NCBI GenBank assembly: GCA_963666035.2
Contig: CAXXJI010000007.1
Span: 434,001 to 498,000 of the forward strand
DNA: 64,000 nucleotides
Reading direction: 5' to 3'
Origin: CALMFG01 sp963666035
Lineage (GTDB): Bacteria; Bacillota; Clostridia; Christensenellales; CALMFG01
Each line of letters opens with the position of its first letter. The first letter of the stretch is position 1. The position numbers and the translations under genes were made by a program. Below the pieces are notes generated by a model. It did not search any database and had not been told where the DNA came from. It saw nothing but the letters and a program-made list of their open reading frames with translations. Below are positions 19,057 to 27,595 of this stretch, in pieces.

Positions 19057-19648
19057 ACGCGGGATTTTTTTGATGATGCTCGGGATCGCCCTGATGGCGG
19101 GAGCGGGGATCGTGACCTATATCCATCATGCGGTGGAAAACAAGGCGCAGATTCGCAGTGCCGAAGCACTGGCGGCTTTGGAAGCGCGGATACCCAACAG
19201 TGACGAAATCGGACGCGATGCGGTGACGAATATGCTGAGCACCTTTAGCCTGACCGATGATGAGAGCTTGATGGTGGACGGCGCGGAGTATACCGGCATT
19301 TTGGAGATACCCGTGCTGGGGCTTTCATTGCCCGTTCAGAGCGAATGGAGCTATCCGCAGCTGAATGCTTCTCCCTGCCGCTATACGGGCTCGGTGGTGG
19401 ACAGAAATATGATTATCGCGGGGCACAATTACCCGGCGCATTTCGGGTATTTCTACCGCCTTCGGGGCGGCGACGGGGTGCGTTTTACCGATGTGCTGGG
19501 CAACATATACACCTACAGGGTGGTCAATATCCAGACGCTGGCAGGTACGGACGTGGCCGAGATGAGAGCGGGGAATTGGGATTTGACGCTGTTTACATGC
19601 ACGTTGGGCGGAGCGGAGCGGCTGGCGATTCGGTGCCGGTTGGAGTAG
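19031..19648 (+). CDS. Second sortase of the pilus locus
   Basis: 205 residues from the ATG seven bases after GGAGGAGG; an earlier in-frame ATG at 18995 lies inside the minor pilin and is unlikely. One N-terminal membrane segment (11-30), no C-terminal one, and catalytic H132 (IAGHNY), C190 (LFTCTLGG) and R197. This is not a class C enzyme; the short form and TLFTC motif resemble class B/D-type sortases, but I cannot fix the class. It may anchor the finished pilus, for example through the LPQTG minor pilin, to peptidoglycan. Its start lies inside the pilin gene, so translation is coupled. Confidence 0.85.
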   Translation: MTEKKQKNRRGIFLMMLGIALMAGAGIVTYIHHAVENKAQIRSAEALAALEARIPNSDEIGRDAVTNMLSTFSLTDDESLMVDGAEYTGILEIPVLGLSLPVQSEWSYPQLNASPCRYTGSVVDRNMIIAGHNYPAHFGYFYRLRGGDGVRFTDVLGNIYTYRVVNIQTLAGTDVAEMRAGNWDLTLFTCTLGGAERLAIRCRLE

Positions 19649-19684
19649 CCTTTGTACGGCAAAACACTAATTTGATTATTAAAG

Positions 19685-19715
19685 CGGCCTTTTCCTTTAT
19701 TGGAGGGCCGTTTTT
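19685..19715 (+). terminator. Terminator at the end of the pilus locus
   Basis: CGGCC pairs with GGCCG across a 16-base loop and is followed by five T residues. The stem is short, so confidence is moderate. Confidence 0.6.
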
Positions 19716-19755
19716 GTGTGTATTGAAAAACAACAAGACCAATCTTTAAAACATG

Positions 19756-21211
19756 TATATTCTGACGGCTTCCTGCCTGTGCTTTTACTTTTTGTAAGGC
19801 CCAAAAAGTAACAAAAAGCCCTTCTATTCGCCTGCTTTTGCTGTTTCCTTGGTTTGGCGGCGTTTTTGCTAACTTCTCATAACTCGCCGTTGCTCAAACA
19901 GATGAGAAGTCTTCACGCAAAAACATGGCCAAACCCGCGGGCAAAAGCAAAGGACTCGAACAGGTTTTCTATCCGTACAAATTTCTGCTATAGTTCCCTT
20001 GAAAGGAATACCCCAGTTAATTCTTTGCCTTGTCTGTGCGCCGAGGCTTTTGCGTAATGCAAAGCCGTTAAGAAGCCCTATCTGTTTGAACGCGAAGCGC
20101 GAGTTATAGGGCTTTAGGCTTTGGTAGCACAAACGAGGAGAAACGCACAGATGAGGCAAAAAACCCTTTTGGCTACTTTTGGGGTCTTCAAAAGTAGTAT
20201 AAAAAAAGGTCTACCCAATGGCAAAAAAGACTACATTTTTCTTTCCTTATAGTCTGATGGCTTCCTGCCTGTATTTTTACTTTTTATAAGGCCCAAAAAG
20301 TCATAAAAAGTCCTTCTACTCGCCTGCTTTTGCTGTAACCTTGGTTTGACGGCGTTATTGCTAGACTTCTCATAACTCGCCGTTGCTCAAACAGATGAAA
20401 AGTCTTCACGCAATAACACGGCCATACCAGCGGGCAAAAGCATTTGATTCGAACAGGTTTTCTATCCGTACAAATTTCTGCTATAGTTTCCTTGAAAGGA
20501 ATACCCCAGTAAAAACTTTGCCTTGTCTGTGCGCCGAGGCTTTTGCGTAATGCAAAGCCGTTAAGAAGCCCTATCTGTTTGAACGCGAAGCGCGAGTTAT
20601 AGGGCTTTAGGCTTTGGTAGCAAAAACGAGTAGAAACGCATAGCGAGGCAAAAAACACTTATTGGCTTACTTTTGGGGTGTTCAAAAGTAGTATAAAAAA
20701 AGGTCTACCCAATGGCAAGAAAGACTAGATTTTTCTTTCCTTAGATTCTGACGGCTTCCTGTCAGTACTTTGACTTTTTGTAAGGCCCAAGAAGTAACAC
20801 AAAGCCCTACTACTCGCCTGCTTTTGCTCTTCCTTGGTTTGACGGCGTTTTAGCTAACTTCTCATAACTCGCCGTTGCTCAAACAGACTGATGAATTCTT
20901 CACGCAAAAACACGGCCAAACCAGCGGGCAAAAGCAAAGGACTCGAACAGGTTTTCTATCGGTACAAATTTCTGCTATAGTTTCCTTGAAAGGAATACCC
21001 CAGTAAAAACTTTGCCTTGTCTGCGCGCCGAGGCTTATGCGTCATGCAAAACCGTTAAGAAGCCCTATTTGTTTGAGCGCGAAGCGCGAGTTATAGGGCT
21101 TTAGGTTTTGATAGCAAAAATGAGGAGAAACGCACAGATGGGCAAAAGACCCTTTTGGCTACTTTTGGGGTCTTCAAAAGTAGCGTACAGGAAAAAAGCC
21201 GTCAGAATATA
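19756..21211. repeat. Three tandem copies of a structured ~490-bp repeat within 16-bp inverted repeats
   Basis: Copies begin at about 19761, 20253 and 20747 and are 492-494 bp long (the third is slightly shorter and has a different right end). Each contains several stems: CTTTTTGT/ACAAAAAG near the left end, CTTCTCAT/ATGAGAAG (copy 1), GCCCTAT/ATAGGGC around a loop with GCGAAGCGC, a GGCTTTTGC/GCAAAGCC palindrome, and CTACTTTTG/CAAAAGTAG at the right end. The whole block is enclosed by a perfect 16-bp inverted repeat, TATATTCTGACGGCTT at 19756-19771 and its complement at 21196-21211. I see no clear target-site duplication and no transposase. Frames on the minus strand cross copies 1 and 2 but are broken in copy 3, so it is probably non-coding: a non-autonomous mobile element or a structured RNA family. 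Confidence 0.85.
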
Positions 21212-21308
21212 AGCATCATAAAAATCGGTCTTCTTCTCTTTGCTTTGTTCTTATTGAGCCCCGTCCCAAATACTGATAAAATAAAGCAAGTCGATGAAAG
21301 GATATGTG

Positions 21309-22134
21309 ATGGGTAATAATGATAAAAAAACAGGAACTTTAAAAGTCCTGTCAATTATGTTGGCTCTAGTTTATTGATGTGCACTTTTCATTTATTTATG
21401 CAAGTATAATATAATCTCAAGTGGTGATTTAGGTATTTGGATCGGTTCGATTGGCACACTAGTTGCAATCGTATATGTAGTGCGTAATACAAATAAGCAA
21501 ATTGATAAGCAGAATAGACAGATGAAGCGTCCGCTTTTAATAATCGAAGATGTATTAGAGTCTAGTGTACCTTGGGAAGATCAACAGAATAAAGCTGATG
21601 GTGCAAGCATATCAGTGTTCAAGGGGATGAGAAATCTGAAATGGGTCATGTTTCTTCAAAGCGATTTAACTCTTTAAGCATATTTGCGCATGAAACTAAG
21701 CAATCAAATCGCATGGCCTTAGAACTAATTGTCCGAAATGCAGGTACTGGTATTGCGTTGGATGTCGGGTTCTATGACAGCTTTTCACATAAAATAGTTA
21801 ATTCCTACATAGGCTTATATAAGAACTCTGAAGAAGCAACTTTAGCTAATTGTGAACGCACTCTGATGATCCAACAAGGGTATGTGAAGAAGAGAAGACT
21901 CTTTTTTGAATAGGCCAGAGATAGATTACAAAGGTGAAGCGCTATGTGAAGAGGACTAGTGCAATTATTATGTTTTGTTATGATATATACCGTAATCTAT
22001 ATGCATCACTTATTGTTCTTAATAGAGTAGTTCAAGGTAAAGATGCTAGTTTAAATAAAATAACTTACGACTTTATTCCCGAACATAGTAAAAGATTTTC
22101 TCAATATTTGAAGTATAACAGAATGAATCATTAG
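21309..22134 (+). pseudogene. Decayed gene for a small membrane-anchored protein
   Basis: ATG at 21309 follows AAAGGATATG. The frame reads MGNNDKKTGTLKVLSIML.., meets a TGA at 21375, continues in frame through a hydrophobic segment (GIWIGSIGTLVAIVYVV) and a polar NTNKQIDKQNRQMKRP stretch, and then shifts frame near 21640-21670 and again near 21915-21935. The layout (membrane anchor, short coiled coil, soluble domain) can still be seen; the family is unknown. Three lesions in 0.8 kb suggest a true pseudogene, but the neighbouring ligA start is damaged in the same way, so sequence error must be excluded. The ~100 bp before it hold nothing I can identify. Confidence 0.6.
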
Positions 22135-22198
22135 GGGATGCTAAATGAAATTTCGAGTTTTCTAAAAGGTGAAAGAGAGACCATTGCGAAATAAACTT

Positions 22199-24162
22199 AT
22201 GGACAAACAAACCCGCATCACCCAACTCATCACCGAACTTAATAAGCACAACGGGGTAGCCTACTACACCGCCGACTGCCCCGCTTATCTCGGACGCCGA
22301 ATACGACGCCCTCTATGACGAACTGGTGGCGCTGGAAAAGGAAACCGGCCTCATGTGGCACCCGATTCCCCCACACGTCAGCGTGGGCGGCGATACGTTT
22401 TGGATGCCTTCGTTAAGCATACCCATATCGCGCCGCTCTACAGCCTGGACAAAGCCAAAACCGCCGATGAAGTGCGCGCATGGGAAAAGCGCGCCGAAAA
22501 GGTGCTCCCCGAATACCGACATTCACCTATACGCTGGAATATAAATTCGACGGGCTTACGATTAACCTGACTTATGACAATGGCGTGCTGGTCACCGCCG
22601 CGACCCGCGGCAACGGCGAAGTGGGCGAAAACGTCACCGAGCAGATCAAAACGATTAAAACTGTACCGCTCACCGTGCCCTACAAGGGCAGATTCGAAGC
22701 CCAGGGTGAGGGCATTATCCGTCTTTCGGTTTTGGAAAAGTATAATCAAACCGCAGAAACGCCGATTAAAAACGCGCGCAACGGCGCGGCGGGGGCGATA
22801 CGCAACCTGGACCCCAAAGCCACCGCCAAGCGGAATCTGGACGCGTTTATCTACAACGTGGGGTACATTGAGGGCAAAAATTTTGAAACGCATACCGAGA
22901 TGATGGATTTTCTGAAACAAAACGGATTCAATACCTCGGAGTATTTTAAGACTTATAACAACATTGAGGACGTCATCGCCGAGCTGGAACGTGTGGCCGA
23001 AATCCGCAGTTCTTTGGATTTTCTGATCGACGGTATGGTCATCAAGATCAATAGTCTGGCACAAAGGGAAATCCTGGGCAACACCGAAAAGTTTCCGCGC
23101 TGGGCTGTGGCTTATAAGTTTGAGGCCGAGGAGACCACCACCACCGTGCTGGACGTCACATGGGAACCGGGAAGAACCGGCAAGCTGACCCCGACTGCGA
23201 TGCTTGAGCCCGTGGATATCGGCGGCGTCACGGTTTCCAGAGCGACCTTAAACAACTACGGCGACATTTTGCGCAAGAACGTCAAGATTGGCGGGCGGGT
23301 GTTTATCCGCCGCTCCAATGACGTTATCCCCGAGATTTTGGGCAACGCGGACGAGGAGGGCACGCCCATTGAAAAGCCAACAGTCTGTCCGGCCTGCGGC
23401 ACCGAACTCGTCGAGGACGGCGCACACCTGTTTTGCTTAAATCAGCTTTCCTGCAAACCGCAGATGGTTTCCAGCTTGGCGCACTTCGCGTCGCGGGACG
23501 CGATGAATATTGAAACCTTCAGCGAGAAGACCGCCGAAACCTTGATTGAGCAATTGGATATCAAGGACGTGGCCGACCTTTACTACCTTGACTTTGAGAA
23601 AATCAAAACGTTGGACGGCTTTAAGGACAAAAAGGCAGAGAACCTGAAAAGCGCCATTGAGGCCAGCAAGACGCCGAGTTTGGCGAGCTTCATCTATGCG
23701 TTGGGTATCCGTAATGTGGGCAAGAAAACCGCTAAAGATTTGGCAAGCGTTTTTAAAACCTATGACGGTATCAAATCGGCCAGCTTGGAAGACTTAACCG
23801 CCGTACCGGATATCGGTGATATTGTGGCTGGGTCGGTCATCGACTTTTTTGCGCACGAGGATTATATGAGCGTCGTTCAGCGGATGTTCGACGCAGGCGT
23901 TAAACCGCAGGAAACCGTGAACGATATTGAACAAAACGAGCATATCAGCGGTAAAACCTTTGTGCTGACGGGCACGCTCCCCACGTTAAAGCGGGGTGAC
24001 GCGCAAGGCATGATTGAAAAAGCGGGTGGCAGTGTGTCCTCCTCGGTCAGCAAAAACACAGACTTTGTGCTGGCGGGCGAAAGCGCAGGCAGTAAGCTTG
24101 CAAAAGCAAACGATCTCGGCGTTACGGTGATCGACGAAGAAACCTTTTTAAGTTGGTTTTAG
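22199..24162 (+). CDS. ligA: NAD+-dependent DNA ligase, 5' part frame-disrupted
   Basis: The end from about 22520 to 24162 is an intact LigA frame: adenylation domain with the lysine motif EYKFDGL, OB fold (FIRRSNDVIPEIL), four-Cys zinc finger (CPACGTEL..CLNQLSC), helix-hairpin-helix repeats and a C-terminal BRCT domain (ISGKTFVLTGTL). The first ~110 codons can be followed from ATG 22199 (MDKQTRITQLITELNKHN) but only by changing frame at least three times: an extra C in the CCCC at 22279-22282, a lesion near 22355-22380 and one near 22515. As LigA is normally essential, the breaks are more likely sequence errors than loss of function. It heads the ligA-gatCAB cluster. Confidence 0.85.
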
Positions 24163-24243
24163 CGGTCGGTTTATGGTATCATACTTTAGTATTGTTTTTT
24201 GTTAACTAATGATTTTTTAGCGTATAGATAAGGAGTTTTTAAG

Positions 24244-24528
24244 ATGCGAGTAAGCGAAGAAGAAGTCGAAAGAATCGCCCATCTGTCCCGGCTGAAATTG
24301 ACCGATGACAAAAAAGCCATGCAGGAAAACCTGGAGCATATTCTGGCGCATTTTGATAAGCTAAATGAGCTGGACACAGAAAACGTGCAACCCACGGCGC
24401 ATATCCTGCCTGTGCAGAACGTTCTGCGCGAAGATGACGTGGTGCCCAGTATGGATAGAGACAAACTGACTGCCAACGCGCCTCAGCGTGAAGACGGGTG
24501 CTATGTGGTGCCAAAAGTGGTGGAATAG
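24244..24528 (+). CDS. gatC: Aspartyl/glutamyl-tRNA amidotransferase subunit C
   Basis: 94 residues, the usual size. It shows the N-terminal helix pair (VSEEEVERIAHLSRLKL) and the C-terminal PTAHILPVQNVLREDDV..PQREDGCYVVPKVVE belt that wraps between GatA and GatB. The start follows AAGGAG. It is the first gene of gatCAB, with gatA nine bases downstream. The complex converts misacylated Glu-tRNA(Gln), and often Asp-tRNA(Asn), to the cognate amide form in bacteria lacking the direct synthetase. Confidence 0.95.
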   Translation: MRVSEEEVERIAHLSRLKLTDDKKAMQENLEHILAHFDKLNELDTENVQPTAHILPVQNVLREDDVVPSMDRDKLTANAPQREDGCYVVPKVVE

Positions 24529-24537
24529 GGGATATTG

Positions 24538-25989
24538 ATGGAAATTTATGAACTGACACTCAAACAGACGATTGAAAAAATAAAGAGCGGCGAGATGAAG
24601 CCTTCCGAGTTGATGGCGGCGTATCAGGCGCGTATTCAGGCGGTGGAGCCGAAAGTGGATGCGTTGAACGAAACCGAGTTTGATGCGGCCATGCAAAAAG
24701 CCAAAGCGTTGGACGAAAATGTCGCTAAAGGTGAGAGCGGTGTTTTGGCTGGCGTGCCGTATATCCTAAAGGACAACATGTGCACCGAAGGCGCCAGAAC
24801 CACTTGCTCGTCAAAAATGCTGGGCGATTTTGTTCCGCCGTATAACGCCACTGTTGTGGAAAAGCTTATGTCCAAAGGTGCTCTGCTTTTAGGCAAAGCC
24901 AATATGGATGAATTCGCTATGGGTTCTTCCACTGAGAATTCGGCTTTTAAAAAGACGAATAATCCATTTGATCTTTCCAGAGTCCCCGGCGGTTCTTCGG
25001 GCGGTTCAGCCGCGGCGGTGGCCGCGCAGATGGCGCCCTTTGCGCTGGGTTCGGATACCGGCGGTTCCATACGCCAGCCCGCGGCTTATTGCGGAGTGGT
25101 GGGGCTGAAGCCCACATACGGCCGCGTTTCCCGATACGGGCTGGTAGCGTTCGGCTCTTCGCTGGACCAAATTGGCCCGTTGACCAAAACGGTGGAGGAC
25201 GCCGCGATTGTGCTAAACGCCATTTCCGGCTACGACGCCAAGGACTCCACTTCGCTGAACGAAAAAGCGCCTGACTTTACCCAAGGGATTGATGGAGACA
25301 TTAAAGGACTTAAAGTCGGTGTGCCCAAGGAATATTTTGGTGAAGGGCTTTCGGCCGAGATGAAAGCCGGTATTGAAAAAACCATTGAGACTTTGAAGAG
25401 CTTAGGTGCGGTTGTTGAGGAAACAAGCTTACCAACCTTTGATTATGCTTTGTCCGCCTATTATATCATCTCTTCGGCCGAAGCGGCTTCTAATCTCTCG
25501 CGCTATGACGGCGTGAAATACGGCTACCGCGCGGAAAAGTTTGACGATATCATTGACCTATATAAACAAACCCGTACCGAAGGCTTCGGTGCGGAAGTCA
25601 AACGGCGCATTATGCTTGGCAACTACGTGTTAAGCTCGGGTTATTATGACGCCTATTACCTCAAAGCCTTGAAAGTGCGTACGCTGATTAAAAACGATTT
25701 TGATCGATTGTTTGAAAAATATGATGTCATTCTCTCGCCCACGGCGCCTTCGGTGGCGTTCAAGGCCGGCGAAAAGGAAGACCCGATGGCCATGTATCTC
25801 ATCGATATATATACCGTGCCCATAAATCTGTGCGGACTGCCTGCGGTTTCCATTCCATGCGGCACTGGCGAGGGCGGCATGCCGCTGGGGATGCAGTTGA
25901 TCGGCAAACCCTTGGATGAATCGACGATACTCAAAGCCGGACATAATTTTGAAAAAGCGCGTGGGGCTTTTGCCCTACCGCGACTTTAG
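24538..25989 (+). CDS. gatA: Glutamyl-tRNA(Gln) amidotransferase subunit A
   Basis: 483 residues from the ATG at 24538 (six bases after AGGGG; a TTG one codon upstream is less likely). It is an amidase-signature protein with the triad K78 (PYILKDN), cis-S153 (GGSSGGS) and S177 (DTGGSIRQP), the same positions within one residue as in well-studied GatA enzymes. It hydrolyses glutamine and channels the ammonia to GatB. The length is normal and the gene intact. Confidence 0.97.
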   Translation: MEIYELTLKQTIEKIKSGEMKPSELMAAYQARIQAVEPKVDALNETEFDAAMQKAKALDENVAKGESGVLAGVPYILKDNMCTEGARTTCSSKMLGDFVPPYNATVVEKLMSKGALLLGKANMDEFAMGSSTENSAFKKTNNPFDLSRVPGGSSGGSAAAVAAQMAPFALGSDTGGSIRQPAAYCGVVGLKPTYGRVSRYGLVAFGSSLDQIGPLTKTVEDAAIVLNAISGYDAKDSTSLNEKAPDFTQGIDGDIKGLKVGVPKEYFGEGLSAEMKAGIEKTIETLKSLGAVVEETSLPTFDYALSAYYIISSAEAASNLSRYDGVKYGYRAEKFDDIIDLYKQTRTEGFGAEVKRRIMLGNYVLSSGYYDAYYLKALKVRTLIKNDFDRLFEKYDVILSPTAPSVAFKAGEKEDPMAMYLIDIYTVPINLCGLPAVSIPCGTGEGGMPLGMQLIGKPLDESTILKAGHNFEKARGAFALPRL

Positions 25990-26008
25990 CGGGAAGGGGG
26001 CGAAAGAG

Positions 26009-27436
26009 ATGAATTATGAAACCGTTGTGGGTCTGGAGGTTCATGTGGAGCTTTCGACCAAAACTAAAATCTTCTGCGGATGCGCCAATGAATTCGGCGG
26101 TGATCCGAACACGCACGCTTGCCCGGTCTGCACTGGCATGCCTGGCGTTCTGCCGGTTTTAAACAAAAAAGTGGTGGAATACGCGGTGAAGGCCGGTTTA
26201 GCGCTGAATTGCGAAATCGCGAACTTTTCAAAAATGGACAGAAAAGGTTACTATTACCCCGACCTGCCCAAAGCGTATCAGATTTCGCAGTTTGATCTGC
26301 CCATCTGCAAAAACGGCTATATCATCATCCACACAAACGGCGTGGAGAAAAAGATAAGAATCCTTCGCATCCATATGGAAGAAGACGCGGGTAAACTTTT
26401 GCATGAGGGCCATCTCGGTTCCAAGGCGGATTACAACCGCTGTGGTGTGCCGCTGATTGAGATTGTCACCGAGCCGGATATCCGCTCCTCCGAGGAAGCC
26501 AAGGATTTTCTGGACACCTTAAAAGCCACCATGGACTATATTGGTGTTTCGGACGTGAAGATGCAGGAAGGATCATTACGCTGTGACGTCAACGTGTCGG
26601 TGCGCCCAAAAGGCTCAGAAGTTTTGGGCACACGGTGCGAGATGAAAAACGTCAACAGCTTTTCGGCAGCCTGCAAAGCCATTGACTACGAAGCCGCTCG
26701 TCAGATTGACCTCATTGAAGACGGGGAAAAGGTCATCCAGCAGACCCGAAGATGGGACGATGCGAAAAGCAAAACCTTTGCGATGCGCGGCAAGGAAGAA
26801 GCGCATGATTACCGCTACTTTCCAGACCCGGACCTGGTGCCAGTGGTGCTGACCGACCAAGAAATCGCGGCTTTTAAAGATGCATTGCCAGAACTGCCTG
26901 CGGCAAAGCAGGCGCGCTATGTGGCCGAGCTTGGCCTGACCGAATACGACGCCGGCGTTTTGACCGGTAGCAAATATATTGCCGAGTATTTCGAGACGGC
27001 GCTGAAAAGCTACAGCGACCCTAAGAAACTGGCCAACTGGGTCATGGGAGATTTGCTTCGCATTCTAAAGGACGAAAGCATCTTGCCCGAAGAGATGCAA
27101 AGTGATCCGGCTTTGATGGTGGAAGCGCTGAAACTGGTGGATGACGGCGTGGTTAATGTCACGGTGGGCAAAGCCGTGTTTGAGGAAGCTTTTAAAACAG
27201 GCAAGCACCCGATAGATATCGTGGAAGAAAAGGGCTTGAAGCAGATCAGCGACACGGGCGAGCTGGAAGCGATGATTCAACAGCTGATTGCGGACAATCC
27301 TAAACCGGTTGCTGATTATCGATCGGGCAACAAAAAAGCGCTAACCTTCTTTGTGGGCCAGGTGATGAAAGCCACGCAAGGGAAGGCCAATCCGCAGGTG
27401 GTCAACGAGATTGTGCTAAAAGAGATTGAAAAATAA
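26009..27436 (+). CDS. gatB: Aspartyl/glutamyl-tRNA amidotransferase subunit B
   Basis: 475 residues from ATG 26009, behind GGGAAGGGGG; a longer in-frame opening overlaps gatA and is not needed. The N-terminus VGLEVHVELSTKTKIFCGC and the CPVC pair give the zinc-binding cysteines. KMDRKGYYYPDLPKAYQISQ and HMEEDAGKLLH are GatB cradle motifs, and the C-terminal ~150 residues form the helical plus YqeY-like tail that binds tRNA. It carries out kinase and transamidase steps on Glu-tRNA(Gln). It ends the operon at a hairpin terminator. Confidence 0.97.
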   Translation: MNYETVVGLEVHVELSTKTKIFCGCANEFGGDPNTHACPVCTGMPGVLPVLNKKVVEYAVKAGLALNCEIANFSKMDRKGYYYPDLPKAYQISQFDLPICKNGYIIIHTNGVEKKIRILRIHMEEDAGKLLHEGHLGSKADYNRCGVPLIEIVTEPDIRSSEEAKDFLDTLKATMDYIGVSDVKMQEGSLRCDVNVSVRPKGSEVLGTRCEMKNVNSFSAACKAIDYEAARQIDLIEDGEKVIQQTRRWDDAKSKTFAMRGKEEAHDYRYFPDPDLVPVVLTDQEIAAFKDALPELPAAKQARYVAELGLTEYDAGVLTGSKYIAEYFETALKSYSDPKKLANWVMGDLLRILKDESILPEEMQSDPALMVEALKLVDDGVVNVTVGKAVFEEAFKTGKHPIDIVEEKGLKQISDTGELEAMIQQLIADNPKPVADYRSGNKKALTFFVGQVMKATQGKANPQVVNEIVLKEIEK

Positions 27437-27447
27437 AAAATGAGAAG

Positions 27448-27474
27448 CGGTTGCTCGAATTAGCGGCCGTTTTT
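27448..27474 (+). terminator. Terminator of the gatCAB operon
   Basis: CGGTTGC pairs with GCGGCCG (two G-T pairs) around an 8-base loop, followed by five T residues. Confidence 0.75.
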
Positions 27475-27595
27475 ATATTATCTATGCAAAATAATAAATA
27501 TTCCAAGAAAATTTAACTTTACGATTATAAAATATCTTGTAAATATAAATACTGTGAGCTATACTCAGAAAAAAGAAGCAAAATGAGGTCCACAA

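Noticed and set aside
19869..20658. Minus-strand open frames of 96 and 124 codons inside repeat copies 1 and 2
   Set aside because: Copy 3 carries a two-base length difference in the matching region and has no such frame, no ribosome site is seen, and the translated text has no protein-like composition. The stems explain the conservation better.
19745..21222. Target-site duplication around the inverted-repeat block
   Set aside because: The bases next to the two ends (AACATG on the left, AGCATC on the right) do not form an aligned direct repeat.
21375..21377. In-frame TGA read as tryptophan or selenocysteine
   Set aside because: TGA serves as the normal stop in many genes of the window, no SECIS-like hairpin is evident, and the same gene has two further frameshifts.
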